Shown here: positions 17,491 to 27,845 of the stretch, one piece after another
How positions within the stretch are numbered: the first letter of the stretch is position 1
How the letters are laid out: each line of letters begins with the position of its first letter
Assembly (NCBI RefSeq): GCF_001595985.1
Contig: NZ_LOJJ01000003.1
Location: 434,001 to 498,000 of the forward strand
Direction of reading: 5' to 3'
Length of the DNA: 64,000 bases
Source of the DNA: Polynucleobacter sinensis
Lineage (GTDB): Bacteria > Pseudomonadota > Gammaproteobacteria > Burkholderiales > Burkholderiaceae
Position numbers and translations under genes: made by a program
Notes under the pieces: model-generated
What the model was told of the DNA's origin: nothing
The model's database searches: none
Seen by the model: only the letters and a program-made list of their open reading frames with translations

Positions 17491-17514
17491 GGTCAATTCA
17501 GCTTGATCTTGACC
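17491..17514. promoter_or_regulatory. Inverted repeat in the MFS/channel divergent interval
   Basis: GGTCAA (17491-17496) and TTGACC (17509-17514) form a 6-12-6 inverted repeat in the 54-base divergent gap. Its position fits an operator acting on either gene; the regulator is unknown. Confidence 0.3.
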
Positions 17515-17531
17515 TCAAACCCTATCCCCAC

Positions 17532-18020
17532 ATGAACTTCACCATTCTTGAACTCCCCTACCTAGTCTTGCTATACAACATTGCCCTTGGCATCCTTGGC
17601 CTGATCGCCATTTTATTTTTTCATGGAAGTGCTATTAACCATGTTCTAACGAGATTTAAAAGATTAACAAAGGCAAACTTGGCATTGGCGCAGTACAACC
17701 GAGTCTTCTTTCATTTCTACCTTGCATTTGTTTACATCGCCCTCATTCATATTGTTGAAATATTAATGTGGGCTTTCTTCATCCTGCGGATGGATCTCAT
17801 TGAAAAACCAGTGGATGCGATTCTTTTTTCAGGAAGCTGCTATACGACCGTTGGCTTTATATCTGACGTGCTCCCAGATGGCTGGAAAAGCCTCGCATTC
17901 TTTATTGCTTTTACTGGTCTTTTTTGCCTGGCCTGGACTACCTCAATCATGATAGGAATGACCAACACCTATCAAAACGCCTGGGACCAGAAATATCACA
18001 CTGGCGAAGGTGAAATTTAA
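17532..18020 (+). CDS. Small pore-loop (potassium-channel-like) membrane protein
   Basis: A 162-residue protein with hydrophobic segments at about 8-31, 58-88 (long, possibly two helices) and 118-143. Between the last two lies SGSCYTTVGFISD (100-112), which resembles the pore loop and selectivity filter of two-transmembrane potassium channels (TTVGYGD), followed by an outer-helix-like segment. The filter is altered: after TTVGF there is Ile-Ser-Asp instead of Gly-Asp. No nucleotide-binding or RCK domain follows. The ATG is the first in frame. It may be a divergent ion channel or a derivative that no longer conducts potassium. Confidence 0.7.
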   Translation: MNFTILELPYLVLLYNIALGILGLIAILFFHGSAINHVLTRFKRLTKANLALAQYNRVFFHFYLAFVYIALIHIVEILMWAFFILRMDLIEKPVDAILFSGSCYTTVGFISDVLPDGWKSLAFFIAFTGLFCLAWTTSIMIGMTNTYQNAWDQKYHTGEGEI

Positions 18021-18067
18021 ATAATTTGCTGCACCCCAACATTTTTTGGGGAAATGGGAGTATCATT

Positions 18068-18079
18068 AGGGTTAACCCT
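18068..18079. promoter_or_regulatory. 12-base perfect palindrome upstream of the 51-residue gene
   Basis: AGGGTTAACCCT is a perfect palindrome that ends 3 bases before the AAGGAG ribosome binding site of the downstream small gene. It could be an operator or, in RNA, a small hairpin near the ribosome binding site. Confidence 0.35.
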
Positions 18080-18092
18080 TAAGGAGCTTACC

Positions 18093-18248
18093 ATGGCACA
18101 TGCAAACTCAGCACAATTTACAGAAGCACCAGTATTTAGTTTTAAGCCTTTAATGGCATTGCGTAATTACATCCTATTGTTGGCTAGCGCATTTAGCGAA
18201 GCCAAGATTTTGGAGCAAAAATCACGTAAAAATAGCGGAAATTGGTAA
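18093..18248 (+). CDS. Small protein of 51 residues, unknown
   Basis: The ATG at 18093 has a near-perfect AAGGAG six bases upstream; a frame-extending ATG at 18054 has none, so the shorter form is preferred. The product has a central amphipathic or weakly hydrophobic stretch (LMALRNYILLLASAF) and a basic tail (KSRKNSGNW). A strong terminator follows 44 bases after the stop, so this appears to be a monocistronic small gene. A role at the membrane is possible; there is no recognised family. Confidence 0.65.
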   Translation: MAHANSAQFTEAPVFSFKPLMALRNYILLLASAFSEAKILEQKSRKNSGNW

Positions 18249-18292
18249 TTTTTAGCAAATTTGAGCTTTTTTTAGCCAACTTTGGCTATTTA

Positions 18293-18329
18293 ATGTAAAA
18301 AGTCCCAACTTGTTTGGGACTTTTTACAT
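18293..18329. terminator. Bidirectional rho-independent terminator
   Basis: ATGTAAAAAGTCCCAA pairs with TTGGGACTTTTTACAT around a short loop. It has A on one side and T on the other, so it terminates both the 51-residue gene (plus) and the convergent 168-residue gene (minus). Confidence 0.9.
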
Positions 18330-18346
18330 TTGAGCCCCTAAATGAA

Positions 18347-18850
18347 CTATCGCCGGATGTAATAGCCATAAACACAGCGATTTCCACCTCTAGATGGGTT
18401 GTGGGTATCTTGAATAACCCCATCAATAATTGCGCTTAAGTGTTTGGAAACCTTGACAATTAGCGTACCAATAGGCAACTCGTCCGGCCGAAGATGTACT
18501 TGGCAACCTGCACCAACCCTCATAGTCGGAACCCACTGAAAACCATGGCTCAGGATGTAGTCATGAAAGACGTTGCGGTGATTGCCATTTCGCGGTGACA
18601 CCCCTTTTGCATTGAGTCTTCTGGCTAGCTTGTCATTACGGGTATCCGCATAAGCTTCATTTGCCAACCGAAGATCCTCATACACTTGCAGATAGGGTAA
18701 TTGCGCAGCAATAGCAATTGCGCGTACTACGCAATCCCCAGCCCCACCTTTAAAACCAGCCTCCGCCCTTCCACCATCATTAAAGGAGAAATCAAACTCC
18801 CGCCCCTTGAAGGATGAAGCTCTTGAAAAGGGATTCAGAAAATGCCACAT
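18347..18850 (-). CDS. Hypothetical protein with papain-like Cys/His pattern
   Basis: A protein of 167 residues. It contains GDCVVRAIAIAAQLPY with Cys40, a pattern that in phage and plasmid proteins marks a papain-like N-terminal helix, and later KVSKHLSAIIDGVIQDT with His137 and Asp148, which has the look of a His strand followed by a polar triad residue. There is no signal peptide. The gene is flanked by terminators on both sides and is probably transcribed alone. A cysteine-peptidase-like or deamidase-like fold is inferred from spacing alone; activity is unproven. The ATG at 18850 is preferred to the TTG just before it. Confidence 0.65.
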   Translation of the reverse strand: MWHFLNPFSRASSFKGREFDFSFNDGGRAEAGFKGGAGDCVVRAIAIAAQLPYLQVYEDLRLANEAYADTRNDKLARRLNAKGVSPRNGNHRNVFHDYILSHGFQWVPTMRVGAGCQVHLRPDELPIGTLIVKVSKHLSAIIDGVIQDTHNPSRGGNRCVYGYYIRR

Positions 18851-18878
18851 CAAAAATGAAACCGCCCTTACGAAAAGT

Positions 18879-18909
18879 AAAAAATGGATTTGCCTTGCGA
18901 CAAACCCAT
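18879..18909 (-). terminator. Terminator of glcB
   Basis: Read on the minus strand, ATGGGTTTG and CAAATCCAT form a nine-pair stem (one G-T) around an eight-base loop and are followed by TTTTTT. It lies 29 bases after the malate synthase stop. Confidence 0.75.
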
Positions 18910-18937
18910 TCTCATTTGACCCGCTATTTTCAGTGAA

Positions 18938-21151
18938 TTAAGCTTGCGCCTTTTTCACCTCAAGACGCCAAGCATGTAATAAAGGCTCAGTGTAGCCATT
19001 TGGCTGCTCAAGGCCTTTAAAGATTAAATCACTAGCTGCTTTATAAGCGAATGAATCCTGATAGTTTGGCATCATTGGCTTGTAAAGAGGGTCGCCAGCA
19101 TTTTGACCATCCACCACTTTAGCCATACGTTGCAATGTCTCATTTACCTGGGCTTCAGAAACAACACCATGCAATAGCCAGTTGGCAATATGCTGACTAG
19201 AAATGCGTAATGTTGCACGATCTTCCATCAGGCCTACGTTATGAATATCAGGCACTTTAGAGCAACCAACACCTTGATCAATCCAGCGAACTACATAACC
19301 TAAAATACCCTGGCAATTATTGTCCAACTCTTGCTGAATTTCTTCTTTAGACCAATTGGCTTTTTCAACCACCGGAATGGTTAGTAAGTCATTCATTAAG
19401 GCCTCGGCTTCTGCGGCAGTATCGAGCTTTTCCATTTCTTTTTGGAGCTCAGCCACATTCACTTGATGGTAATGCAAGGCGTGCAAAGTTGCCGCGGTAG
19501 GAGATGGAACCCAAGCGGTATTTGCGCCAGCCTTTGGGTGAACAATCTTTTGCTCAACCATTGCCTTCATCAAGTCAGGCATGGCCCACATTCCCTTGCC
19601 GATCTGCGCGCGACCACGCAAACCGCAATCCAAACCAGCCAGAACATTACGACGCTCATACGCTGATAACCATTTGCTGGTTTTCATATCGCCCTTGCGC
19701 ATCATTGGACCCGCATGCATAGCTGTGTGCATCTCATCACCAGTACGATCAAGGAAACCTGTGTTAATAAATGCAACACGTGCACCCGCAGCTGCAATTG
19801 CTGCCTTAATGTTTGCACTCATGCGACGCTCTTCATCCATGATGCCCAGTTTCACTGTATCAGCAGGCAGGCCAAGCAATTTTTCAACGCGACCAAAAAG
19901 CTCCCCGGCAAAAGCGACTTCTTCTGGGCTATGCATTTTTGGTTTAACAATGTAAACAGATCCTTTGCGGGTATTGCCAATTGCTTGAGTTGCTGGACGT
20001 TTGATGTCATATAAAGCAATCAGAACGGTCACAACGGCATCTAAAATACCTTCGTAGATTTCCTTACCTTCGCCAGTAATGATGGCTGGGTTAGTCATTA
20101 AGTGACCAACATTGCGCAGGAATAACAAAGAACGACCATGCAAAGTCACTAAGCCGTCTTTAGCATCAGTTGCGCCGATGCCAGCTTTGTACTGACGATC
20201 AGGATTTAGTGTACGGGTAAAGGTTTTACCGCCCTTACTCACCTCTTCAACCAAAGTACCTTTAAGAATGCCCAACCAGTTTTCATAAGCCAATACTTTG
20301 TCATCAGCATCTACAGCAGCGATGGAATCTTCTAGATCTAAGATGGTAGAAAGAGCCGCCTCCAAAATGACATCATTAACACCGGCAGGATCGCTTGAGC
20401 CAATGGTTTTGCCCTTATCAATCTCAATATCAATATGCACACCATTGTTACGCAGCAAAATAGACGAAGGGGCAGATGCATCGCCTTGGTAACCAATAAA
20501 TTGCTTTTCATCAGCAAGGCCAGTTTTACTGCCATCCTTAAGCGTGACAACTAGCTTATTACCCTCGACGGTATAAGCAGCGGAATCACGATGCGAACCT
20601 TTTGCAAGTGGTGCGGACTGATCTAAAAAATTTCGAGCAAAGGCAACAACCTTTGCGCCACGAATTGGGTTGTAGCTAGCAGTTTTTGCTGCGCCATCCT
20701 CTTCCGAAATAACGTCGGTTCCATAAAGAGCGTCGTATAAGGAGCCCCAGCGAGCATTAGCCGCGTTGAGTGCATAACGGGCATTTAGAACAGGGACAAC
20801 CAATTGTGGGCCCGCTTGCAGGGCTAATTCATCATCGACATTTTTAGTGCTTCCTAAAACCTTGCCAGGAACCTCATCAAGGTAACCGATTTCCTTGAGA
20901 TACTTGCGATAAGCAGGCATATCTTTAATGGGACCCGGATTGGCTTGATGCCACTTATCTAGCTCAAGTTGCAAATGATCACGCTTAGCCAGCAAAGCCT
21001 CATTTTTTGGACTTAAATCTTTAACAATCTCATCAAAGCCTTTCCAAAAATCTGCACTTTTGATGCCTGTGCCTGGTAAAACTTTGTCTTCTATAAAACG
21101 ATATAACGGTGTAGCCACTTGAAGGCTATTGCATTGTGTACGCGCAGTCAT
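18938..21151 (-). CDS. glcB: Malate synthase G
   Basis: A 737-residue cytosolic enzyme that condenses glyoxylate and acetyl-CoA to malate. The length and order fit isoform G (about 723 residues): [50 protein letters not shown] and [14 protein letters not shown], and the late [11 protein letters not shown] block. Isoform G typically serves glycolate/glyoxylate use; no isocitrate lyase lies in the window. The ATG at 21151 is followed directly by a normal family N-terminus. The gene has its own terminator, and lies 72 bases downstream of purA. Confidence 0.96.
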   Translation of the reverse strand: MTARTQCNSLQVATPLYRFIEDKVLPGTGIKSADFWKGFDEIVKDLSPKNEALLAKRDHLQLELDKWHQANPGPIKDMPAYRKYLKEIGYLDEVPGKVLGSTKNVDDELALQAGPQLVVPVLNARYALNAANARWGSLYDALYGTDVISEEDGAAKTASYNPIRGAKVVAFARNFLDQSAPLAKGSHRDSAAYTVEGNKLVVTLKDGSKTGLADEKQFIGYQGDASAPSSILLRNNGVHIDIEIDKGKTIGSSDPAGVNDVILEAALSTILDLEDSIAAVDADDKVLAYENWLGILKGTLVEEVSKGGKTFTRTLNPDRQYKAGIGATDAKDGLVTLHGRSLLFLRNVGHLMTNPAIITGEGKEIYEGILDAVVTVLIALYDIKRPATQAIGNTRKGSVYIVKPKMHSPEEVAFAGELFGRVEKLLGLPADTVKLGIMDEERRMSANIKAAIAAAGARVAFINTGFLDRTGDEMHTAMHAGPMMRKGDMKTSKWLSAYERRNVLAGLDCGLRGRAQIGKGMWAMPDLMKAMVEQKIVHPKAGANTAWVPSPTAATLHALHYHQVNVAELQKEMEKLDTAAEAEALMNDLLTIPVVEKANWSKEEIQQELDNNCQGILGYVVRWIDQGVGCSKVPDIHNVGLMEDRATLRISSQHIANWLLHGVVSEAQVNETLQRMAKVVDGQNAGDPLYKPMMPNYQDSFAYKAASDLIFKGLEQPNGYTEPLLHAWRLEVKKAQA

Positions 21152-21223
21152 TTTTATACCCCGAAGGAAATATGAATAATTGAGTTAATAGTTCAAGAGT
21201 TAAATATCAAAATATGTCTTTGA

Positions 21224-22639
<1,416 letters not shown>

Positions 22640-23803
22640 TTATTTCTTTTTTACTTCCCATGAGTCACCTTGCTTTACTAACTCGCGATCACAAAGATAT
22701 TCAGCAGTTTCTACAGCCTCACCTGCTGGGATCTGAATGACAACATCGCCAGCGTGGCGCAAACTGGCAATCCTCGCAGCCAGCGAAGCATCCTCAATCC
22801 AAGGTGCAACAATCGCAGGCTTACGCTGAGTCAAAGGCGACAGATTAGCCAAGGTTAGTAAGTCCAATGAAAAACCCGTTGCGGGACGTGAACGTCCAAA
22901 GGCCTGGCCAACATGGTCATAGCGACCGCCACGAGCAATGGGTTGAGGCAACTTATCTACATAGGCAGCAAACATGACTCCGCTGTGATATTGATAGCCA
23001 CGCAAATCAGACAAATCAATGCTGAGCTCAACATCTTGGGAGAGTGTTGCGATAGCGGCGGATAATTTTTCCAATTGAGCCAAGGCCTCATTGATCTGCG
23101 CGTGCGAAGGCAAGATCTTTTTTGCGCTAACTAATACTTCAGCACAGGGGCCATTTAATTCAGTTAAGGCCATCAATGCATCGGCAGATTTAGCGGGCAA
23201 GCATTTAGACCAGTGAGCCAAACGAGGACGATCCTTGCTTTGTAATAAGGAATAGATAACAGCAACATCTTCTTTGCCAATATTTTGACCAGCCAAAATC
23301 CCCTCAAGCACACCTGCGTGCGAGAGATCCAAATACACTTTATTCAAACCGGCAATACCCAAAGTCTGCAGCAAGAGAGAAATTGCTTCAAAATCAGCCT
23401 CCCAGCTTGCACATCCATAGATTTCAGCGCCAAGCTGAAGCTCTTCACGAGCAGAGCTGCCCACAGGAGTACGTGCATGCGCAATCGATCCCGCATAACA
23501 AAGACGCGTCACCCCTTCACGATTCAGTAAATGCGCATCAATTCTAGCAACTTGCGGCGTCATATCTGCGCGTAAACCTAAGGTGCGCCCAGAAAGCTGA
23601 TCAACCAGTTTGAAAGTTTGTAAGTTCAGATCAGAACCAGTGCCGGTCAATAAGGAATCTAAGAACTCTAATATTGGAGGGGCAACTAACTCATAACCGT
23701 AGGATTGGTATAAATCCAAAATGGCACGACGCAAAGTTTCTACCTTGCGGGCCTCTGCCGGCAAAACGTCAGCGATATCTTCAGGAAGTAACCAGCGATT
23801 CAT
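22640..23803 (-). CDS. hisZ: ATP phosphoribosyltransferase regulatory subunit HisZ
   Basis: A 387-residue paralogue of histidyl-tRNA synthetase that lacks aminoacylation function and pairs with the short form of HisG. It has the class II core (LVAPPILEFLDSLL, TFKLVDQLSGRTLGLRADMTPQVAR) and the late ARGGRYDHVGQAFGRSRPATGFS block, but not the full C-terminal anticodon-binding domain of HisS. Its presence implies a short hisG elsewhere in the genome. It is 22 bases downstream of hflC and 76 bases upstream of purA. Confidence 0.93.
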   Translation of the reverse strand: MNRWLLPEDIADVLPAEARKVETLRRAILDLYQSYGYELVAPPILEFLDSLLTGTGSDLNLQTFKLVDQLSGRTLGLRADMTPQVARIDAHLLNREGVTRLCYAGSIAHARTPVGSSAREELQLGAEIYGCASWEADFEAISLLLQTLGIAGLNKVYLDLSHAGVLEGILAGQNIGKEDVAVIYSLLQSKDRPRLAHWSKCLPAKSADALMALTELNGPCAEVLVSAKKILPSHAQINEALAQLEKLSAAIATLSQDVELSIDLSDLRGYQYHSGVMFAAYVDKLPQPIARGGRYDHVGQAFGRSRPATGFSLDLLTLANLSPLTQRKPAIVAPWIEDASLAARIASLRHAGDVVIQIPAGEAVETAEYLCDRELVKQGDSWEVKKK

Positions 23804-23825
23804 GATCTGAAATATTCACTTTCAA

Positions 23826-24695
23826 TTATTTTTTGTGTAAGAACTTAAAGAATTCACCATTGGGCTCAACCACCATGATGTCCTTCTTATCCTTAAATGA
23901 GCTACGGTAGGCCTCAAGACTTTGGTAGAACTGCGCGAACTGAGGGTCGCGTCCAAAAGCCTCCGCATATAAAGCAGTTGCCCTTGCATCTCCAGCGCCT
24001 TTAATCTTTTGCGCATCACGATACGCTTCAGCCAAAATAGTGTCGCGCTGACGCTCGGCATTTGCACGTATCTTGTCAGACTCAGCGGCACCGGTGGAAC
24101 GTAATTCATTAGCCACGCGTTTACGCTCAGCTTCCATGCGGCGATAAACAGAGTCACTAATCTCCGCAAGCAAATCAACGCGCTTTAAGCGAACGTCTAC
24201 GATTTCAACCCCGATATCTGCGGCGTCATCGGCAACTTTCTTACGTATTCCCTGCATCACCTGCTCACGCTGATCAGAGATCAACTCACGAACGGTGCGC
24301 TTAGTGAACTCTTCATTTAATGCCGATCGAACCAATTGGGTTAAACGGTCTTGCGCCAAACGCTCATCACCTTTGAAGCTAATAAAGAATTTGCGCGGAT
24401 CTACAATTCTCCACTTCACATAAGAATCCACCAGGAGATTCTTTTTCTCAGCAGTAATAAAGCGTTCAGCCTCAGGGTTATCAATCGTCAAGATTCGACG
24501 ATCAAAGAAACGCACGCTTTCAAATGGTGCGGGGTATTTGATTTGCAAACCCGGCTGCTCAATCACGCGAACAATTTGTCCAAATGAGAACACCACAGCG
24601 AAGTTACGCTGATCAACAATAAAAATACTGGAAGCCAATACGTAAGTTAAAGCGATTAAACCCGCAATACCAGCAAGAAGACGATTTGCATTCAT
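23826..24695 (-). CDS. hflC: Protease modulator HflC
   Basis: A 289-residue membrane-anchored SPFH/prohibitin protein. One N-terminal transmembrane segment (about 5-24) is followed by the SPFH domain (DQRNFAVVFSFGQ) and a long helical region rich in Glu, Arg and Ala (RRMEAERKRVANELRS). With HflK it forms the periplasmic HflKC cage around FtsH and limits its proteolysis. Start and hflK stop overlap by one base (24695), consistent with translational coupling. Confidence 0.95.
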   Translation of the reverse strand: MNANRLLAGIAGLIALTYVLASSIFIVDQRNFAVVFSFGQIVRVIEQPGLQIKYPAPFESVRFFDRRILTIDNPEAERFITAEKKNLLVDSYVKWRIVDPRKFFISFKGDERLAQDRLTQLVRSALNEEFTKRTVRELISDQREQVMQGIRKKVADDAADIGVEIVDVRLKRVDLLAEISDSVYRRMEAERKRVANELRSTGAAESDKIRANAERQRDTILAEAYRDAQKIKGAGDARATALYAEAFGRDPQFAQFYQSLEAYRSSFKDKKDIMVVEPNGEFFKFLHKK

Positions 24696-26176
24696 TATCT
24701 TGCCTCCCGATCGCGGCTTCGTAGGCCATCCCGTTTATCTGTAGCACCCACTGCTGAGTTAGCGGCTGATGGAGTTGTCGTTGGTGCCGCCGCATTACCG
24801 GTAGCACCACCGACAGTAACTGATCCCGTAGGGGTATTTGCTGGGGCTTGGCCAGTAGCAACCTGAGCGCTCTCAGCACTGACTTGCGCGACGATCTTAT
24901 CTAAGGGTAAATACAAAAGGCTATTACTCTTATTGGTATCAACCAAGATCTTCGTTACATTGTTGTACATCTCACGCATGCTATCGATGTACATACGGTC
25001 ACGAGTAACACCTGGTGCTTTTGCATACTCAGCCTGCACTTGTTTAAAGCGCGCAGCATCTCCTTCTGCAGTTGCCACAACGCGAGCTTTGTAACCTTCC
25101 GCTTCTTGAATCAAGCGAGCGGCAGTTCCCTTTGCGCGCGGAATAATGTCATTGGCGTAAGCCTGACCTTCACTCTTTAAGCGCTCCTGGTCTTGACCAG
25201 CTTTTACGGCATCATCAAATGCAGCCTGCACTTGCTCTGGTGGCTGGACATTCTGCACAGTCACGCTAGTGACATAGATACCCGTTTTATAGCTATCTAA
25301 AATTTTCTGAATCGAGTTCGCTAGATCAACGCCAATCTTCTCGCGCCCCTCATAGAGAACTGTATCCATCTTGCTACGAGCGACGATTTCACGAACAGCT
25401 GTTTCTGCCGCCTGCACCACTGCTGCGTCTGGATCACGATTGTTAAACAAATAATCCGTTGGATCTTTAAGGCGGTATTGAACTGCAAAGCGCACATCGA
25501 TGATATTTTCATCTTCGGTGAGCATGGATGAATCCTTTTGATTCGTTGCCTTAATCAACACTGGGCGACCTACCTCAACCGAACGAACCCCAGATAGATT
25601 AACCGTCTCTTGAGACTGAATTGGCCAAGGCATACGCCAATTGATACCAGGCTTCGCCGTGTAATCGTATTTACCGAAGGTGGAAATCACCCCAGCCTGG
25701 CCTTCTTGAATAATGAAAAAGCCACTCAAAATCCAAACTACAAATACTCCACCCGCTGCAAGCAATATGGTTGCCTTTGAGCTAAAGGGGTTAGTGAAAT
25801 TGAAGTTTGGCGTAGATGCGCCTCCACCTCCGCCGCCACCAGCACCCCTCTGTGAAGGTGTTGGAATGTCGGTGCTATTGGGTTTATTTGACGGTTTGCT
25901 CGATGAGGACTCAGGCTTTTTCTTGCCGCCAAAAATTCCACTAAGGCGATCATTAAAGTCGCGCCATAACTCGTCCAAATCTGGAGGACCATCCGGCTTA
26001 GCGGCGGGACTTTTGGGCGGGCTTTCTACCGGCTTATCAGAACTTGGGGCGGGATCCACTTTGGGCGCCTGCTCACCAGCCTGCCCATCATTGGCATCTT
26101 TAGATCCATTGCCAGGGCGTCCATTGTTCCATCCTGGGTCATTGACCGAAAACAGCTCAAGAAATTTACGCATCAT
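24695..26176 (-). CDS. hflK: Protease modulator HflK
   Basis: A 493-residue SPFH protein with a long low-complexity cytosolic N-terminus rich in Pro, Ser and Lys (about 20-120, ending in a run of Gly), one transmembrane segment (about 133-153), the SPFH domain (IQEGQAGVISTFGKYDY) and helical region, and an Ala/Thr/Pro-rich C-terminal tail. It is longer than E. coli HflK (about 419) because of both tails. The start (tandem ATG at 26176/26173) overlaps the end of hflX by 11 bases, so translation is likely coupled along hfq-hflX-hflK-hflC. Confidence 0.95.
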   Translation of the reverse strand: MMRKFLELFSVNDPGWNNGRPGNGSKDANDGQAGEQAPKVDPAPSSDKPVESPPKSPAAKPDGPPDLDELWRDFNDRLSGIFGGKKKPESSSSKPSNKPNSTDIPTPSQRGAGGGGGGGASTPNFNFTNPFSSKATILLAAGGVFVVWILSGFFIIQEGQAGVISTFGKYDYTAKPGINWRMPWPIQSQETVNLSGVRSVEVGRPVLIKATNQKDSSMLTEDENIIDVRFAVQYRLKDPTDYLFNNRDPDAAVVQAAETAVREIVARSKMDTVLYEGREKIGVDLANSIQKILDSYKTGIYVTSVTVQNVQPPEQVQAAFDDAVKAGQDQERLKSEGQAYANDIIPRAKGTAARLIQEAEGYKARVVATAEGDAARFKQVQAEYAKAPGVTRDRMYIDSMREMYNNVTKILVDTNKSNSLLYLPLDKIVAQVSAESAQVATGQAPANTPTGSVTVGGATGNAAAPTTTPSAANSAVGATDKRDGLRSRDREAR

Positions 26177-27452
26177 TAGGTGAATATTTTCGGATTGGTA
26201 GCGGGTTAAATTCAGAAGATTCTGGTCGTTCGGGTAAAGGCGTTAAAAACTCTTCTGGAGTCATTAATACCTTGGCACGATTATGCTCGACCCTTATTCT
26301 ATCAGTCATTTGCGAGCATTCTGCTAAGGCTGAGCGTAATAAATCGAGGCCTAGGCCAGTCCTAGCGGAGAGGAAAATCTGGCTGGGGATACCATTAGCA
26401 TCCCGCTCCAAAACCGCCCCTCTGGCAAAGGTTTGAGGCATCTGGTCAATCTTATTCATTACCTCGATCCGGGGGATGTCATCAGCCCCTATTTCCCGCA
26501 AAACAGCCTCAACTTCGGCTTTTTGCTCCTTAGCTACCGGGCTACAGGCGTCGATCACATGCAAAATCAGGTCGGCATGGATGGTTTCATCCAGAGTCGC
26601 CCTAAATGCCTCTACCAGCTGATGGGGGAGCTCCCGGATAAAACCCACGGTATCAGAGACCACGATGGAACCCACGCCGTCCAAATGGACTTTTCTGGAA
26701 GTGGTATCAAGGGTGGCAAATAACTGATCGGCAGCATAAGTCCCAGCTTTTGTAAGGGCATTAAAGAGGGTCGATTTTCCAGCATTGGTATATCCAACTA
26801 AGGACACTGAAAAGACGTCCTTACGGTTTCTAGCTCTTCTTTGGGTTCTTTGCTGACGCTGAAGCTTTTCGAGTTCGTTTTCTAGGCGCTTTGCCTTGGT
26901 TGCCAACATGCGTCGGTCAAGTTCCATCTGGGTCTCACCAGGTCCGCCACGCACACCAATACCACCCCGCTGTCGCTCAAGGTGACTCCATGCACGTACC
27001 AAACGAGACATACGATATCGCACTTGGGCTAATTCAACCTGCGTTTTACCAATATGACTTTGGGCTCTTTGGCTAAAAATATCCAAAATAAGACCCGTGC
27101 GATCCATGACATGAAAGCCAATATGGCGCTCAAGGTTGCGCTGCTGAGTGGGGGAAAGCGGATGATTGAAGATGGCTAACTCGGCACCATTCTCCTCCAT
27201 CACCTTCTTAAGTTCATTTGCCTTGCCGGATCCAATGAATAAAGCGGGATCAGTTTTACCTTTACGGGCAATAACGCTGGCTGTGGGTATAGAGCCGGCA
27301 CTATCAGCCAAAAGACTGAGTTCTGCCATGCTGTCCGCAAAATCTTCGCGTCCCGTATCAACACCAACCAGGACGGCGCGCGCCGCATCTACATCAGTTT
27401 TATACAGAGCCGACTTCTTCCGTACGGAATTCCACTGCACGAGCGGGAACAA
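26166..27452 (-). CDS. hflX: Ribosome-associated GTPase HflX
   Basis: A protein of up to 428 residues. The HflX-specific N-terminal domain ([37 protein letters not shown]) is followed by the glycine-rich linker [13 protein letters not shown] and the GTPase domain with P-loop [23 protein letters not shown] and NKID. It splits stalled 70S ribosomes. The exact start is unclear: the frame opens with a TTG at 27452 inside hfq, a GTG at 27440 is also possible, and no ATG is available before the domain; coupling to hfq termination at 27400 is likely. Confidence 0.92.
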   Translation of the reverse strand: MFPLVQWNSVRKKSALYKTDVDAARAVLVGVDTGREDFADSMAELSLLADSAGSIPTASVIARKGKTDPALFIGSGKANELKKVMEENGAELAIFNHPLSPTQQRNLERHIGFHVMDRTGLILDIFSQRAQSHIGKTQVELAQVRYRMSRLVRAWSHLERQRGGIGVRGGPGETQMELDRRMLATKAKRLENELEKLQRQQRTQRRARNRKDVFSVSLVGYTNAGKSTLFNALTKAGTYAADQLFATLDTTSRKVHLDGVGSIVVSDTVGFIRELPHQLVEAFRATLDETIHADLILHVIDACSPVAKEQKAEVEAVLREIGADDIPRIEVMNKIDQMPQTFARGAVLERDANGIPSQIFLSARTGLGLDLLRSALAECSQMTDRIRVEHNRAKVLMTPEEFLTPLPERPESSEFNPLPIRKYSPNDA

Positions 27453-27642
27453 TGGTTGAGATAGCGTGCTTGTAAACCATCTGCGTTACGGTGTTACGCA
27501 ACAGAACAACATATTGATCAAAGGACTCAATATTGCCCTGTAACTTGATACCGTTTACTAGATAGATAGAGACAGGAACGTGCTCTTTGCGCAAGGCATT
27601 AAGGAATGGATCCTGAAGTAATTGGATTTTGCTGTTATTCAT
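27400..27642 (-). CDS. hfq: RNA chaperone Hfq
   Basis: An 80-residue Sm-like protein with the proximal-face motif [11 protein letters not shown], the Sm1 region ([25 protein letters not shown]) and the Sm2 [12 protein letters not shown] signature. It forms hexamers that bind small RNAs and mRNAs. AAGGAGC lies three bases before the ATG. It leads the hfq-hflX-hflK-hflC block. The candidate small RNA at 8081-8240 would be a natural client. Confidence 0.97.
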   Translation of the reverse strand: MNNSKIQLLQDPFLNALRKEHVPVSIYLVNGIKLQGNIESFDQYVVLLRNTVTQMVYKHAISTIVPARAVEFRTEEVGSV

Positions 27643-27661
27643 ACTGCTCCTTATTGGTTTT

Positions 27662-27676
27662 TATAAGCTGCTTATA
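27662..27676. promoter_or_regulatory. 15-base perfect inverted repeat in the hfq leader
   Basis: TATAAGC, one base, GCTTATA: a perfect 7-1-7 inverted repeat 20 bases upstream of the hfq start, between A/T runs. It may be an operator overlapping the hfq promoter or a weak RNA hairpin. Confidence 0.35.
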
Positions 27677-27845
27677 TTTTTTGGGAGTCTTGCTTTTTTA
27701 ATCATGTAAAAACTATTAACACCTACAACACACTGCCGAATTACCCGCCACTTCACCGTCATCCTCTGTCATAAGGGGCTCAAATATGAAATATCAAGCC
27801 CTTTATCTCAAACATACCTAAAACTGTAACGCTGATTCCGTATTT

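Noticed and set aside
22640-23803. A second histidyl-tRNA synthetase
   Set aside because: It lacks the full C-terminal anticodon-binding domain and lies in the hisZ position; HisZ fits better.
25713-26183. Plus-strand ORF of 156 codons opposite hflK
   Set aside because: It mirrors the Pro/Ser/Lys-rich N-terminus of HflK; the long frame is a product of biased codons, not a gene.
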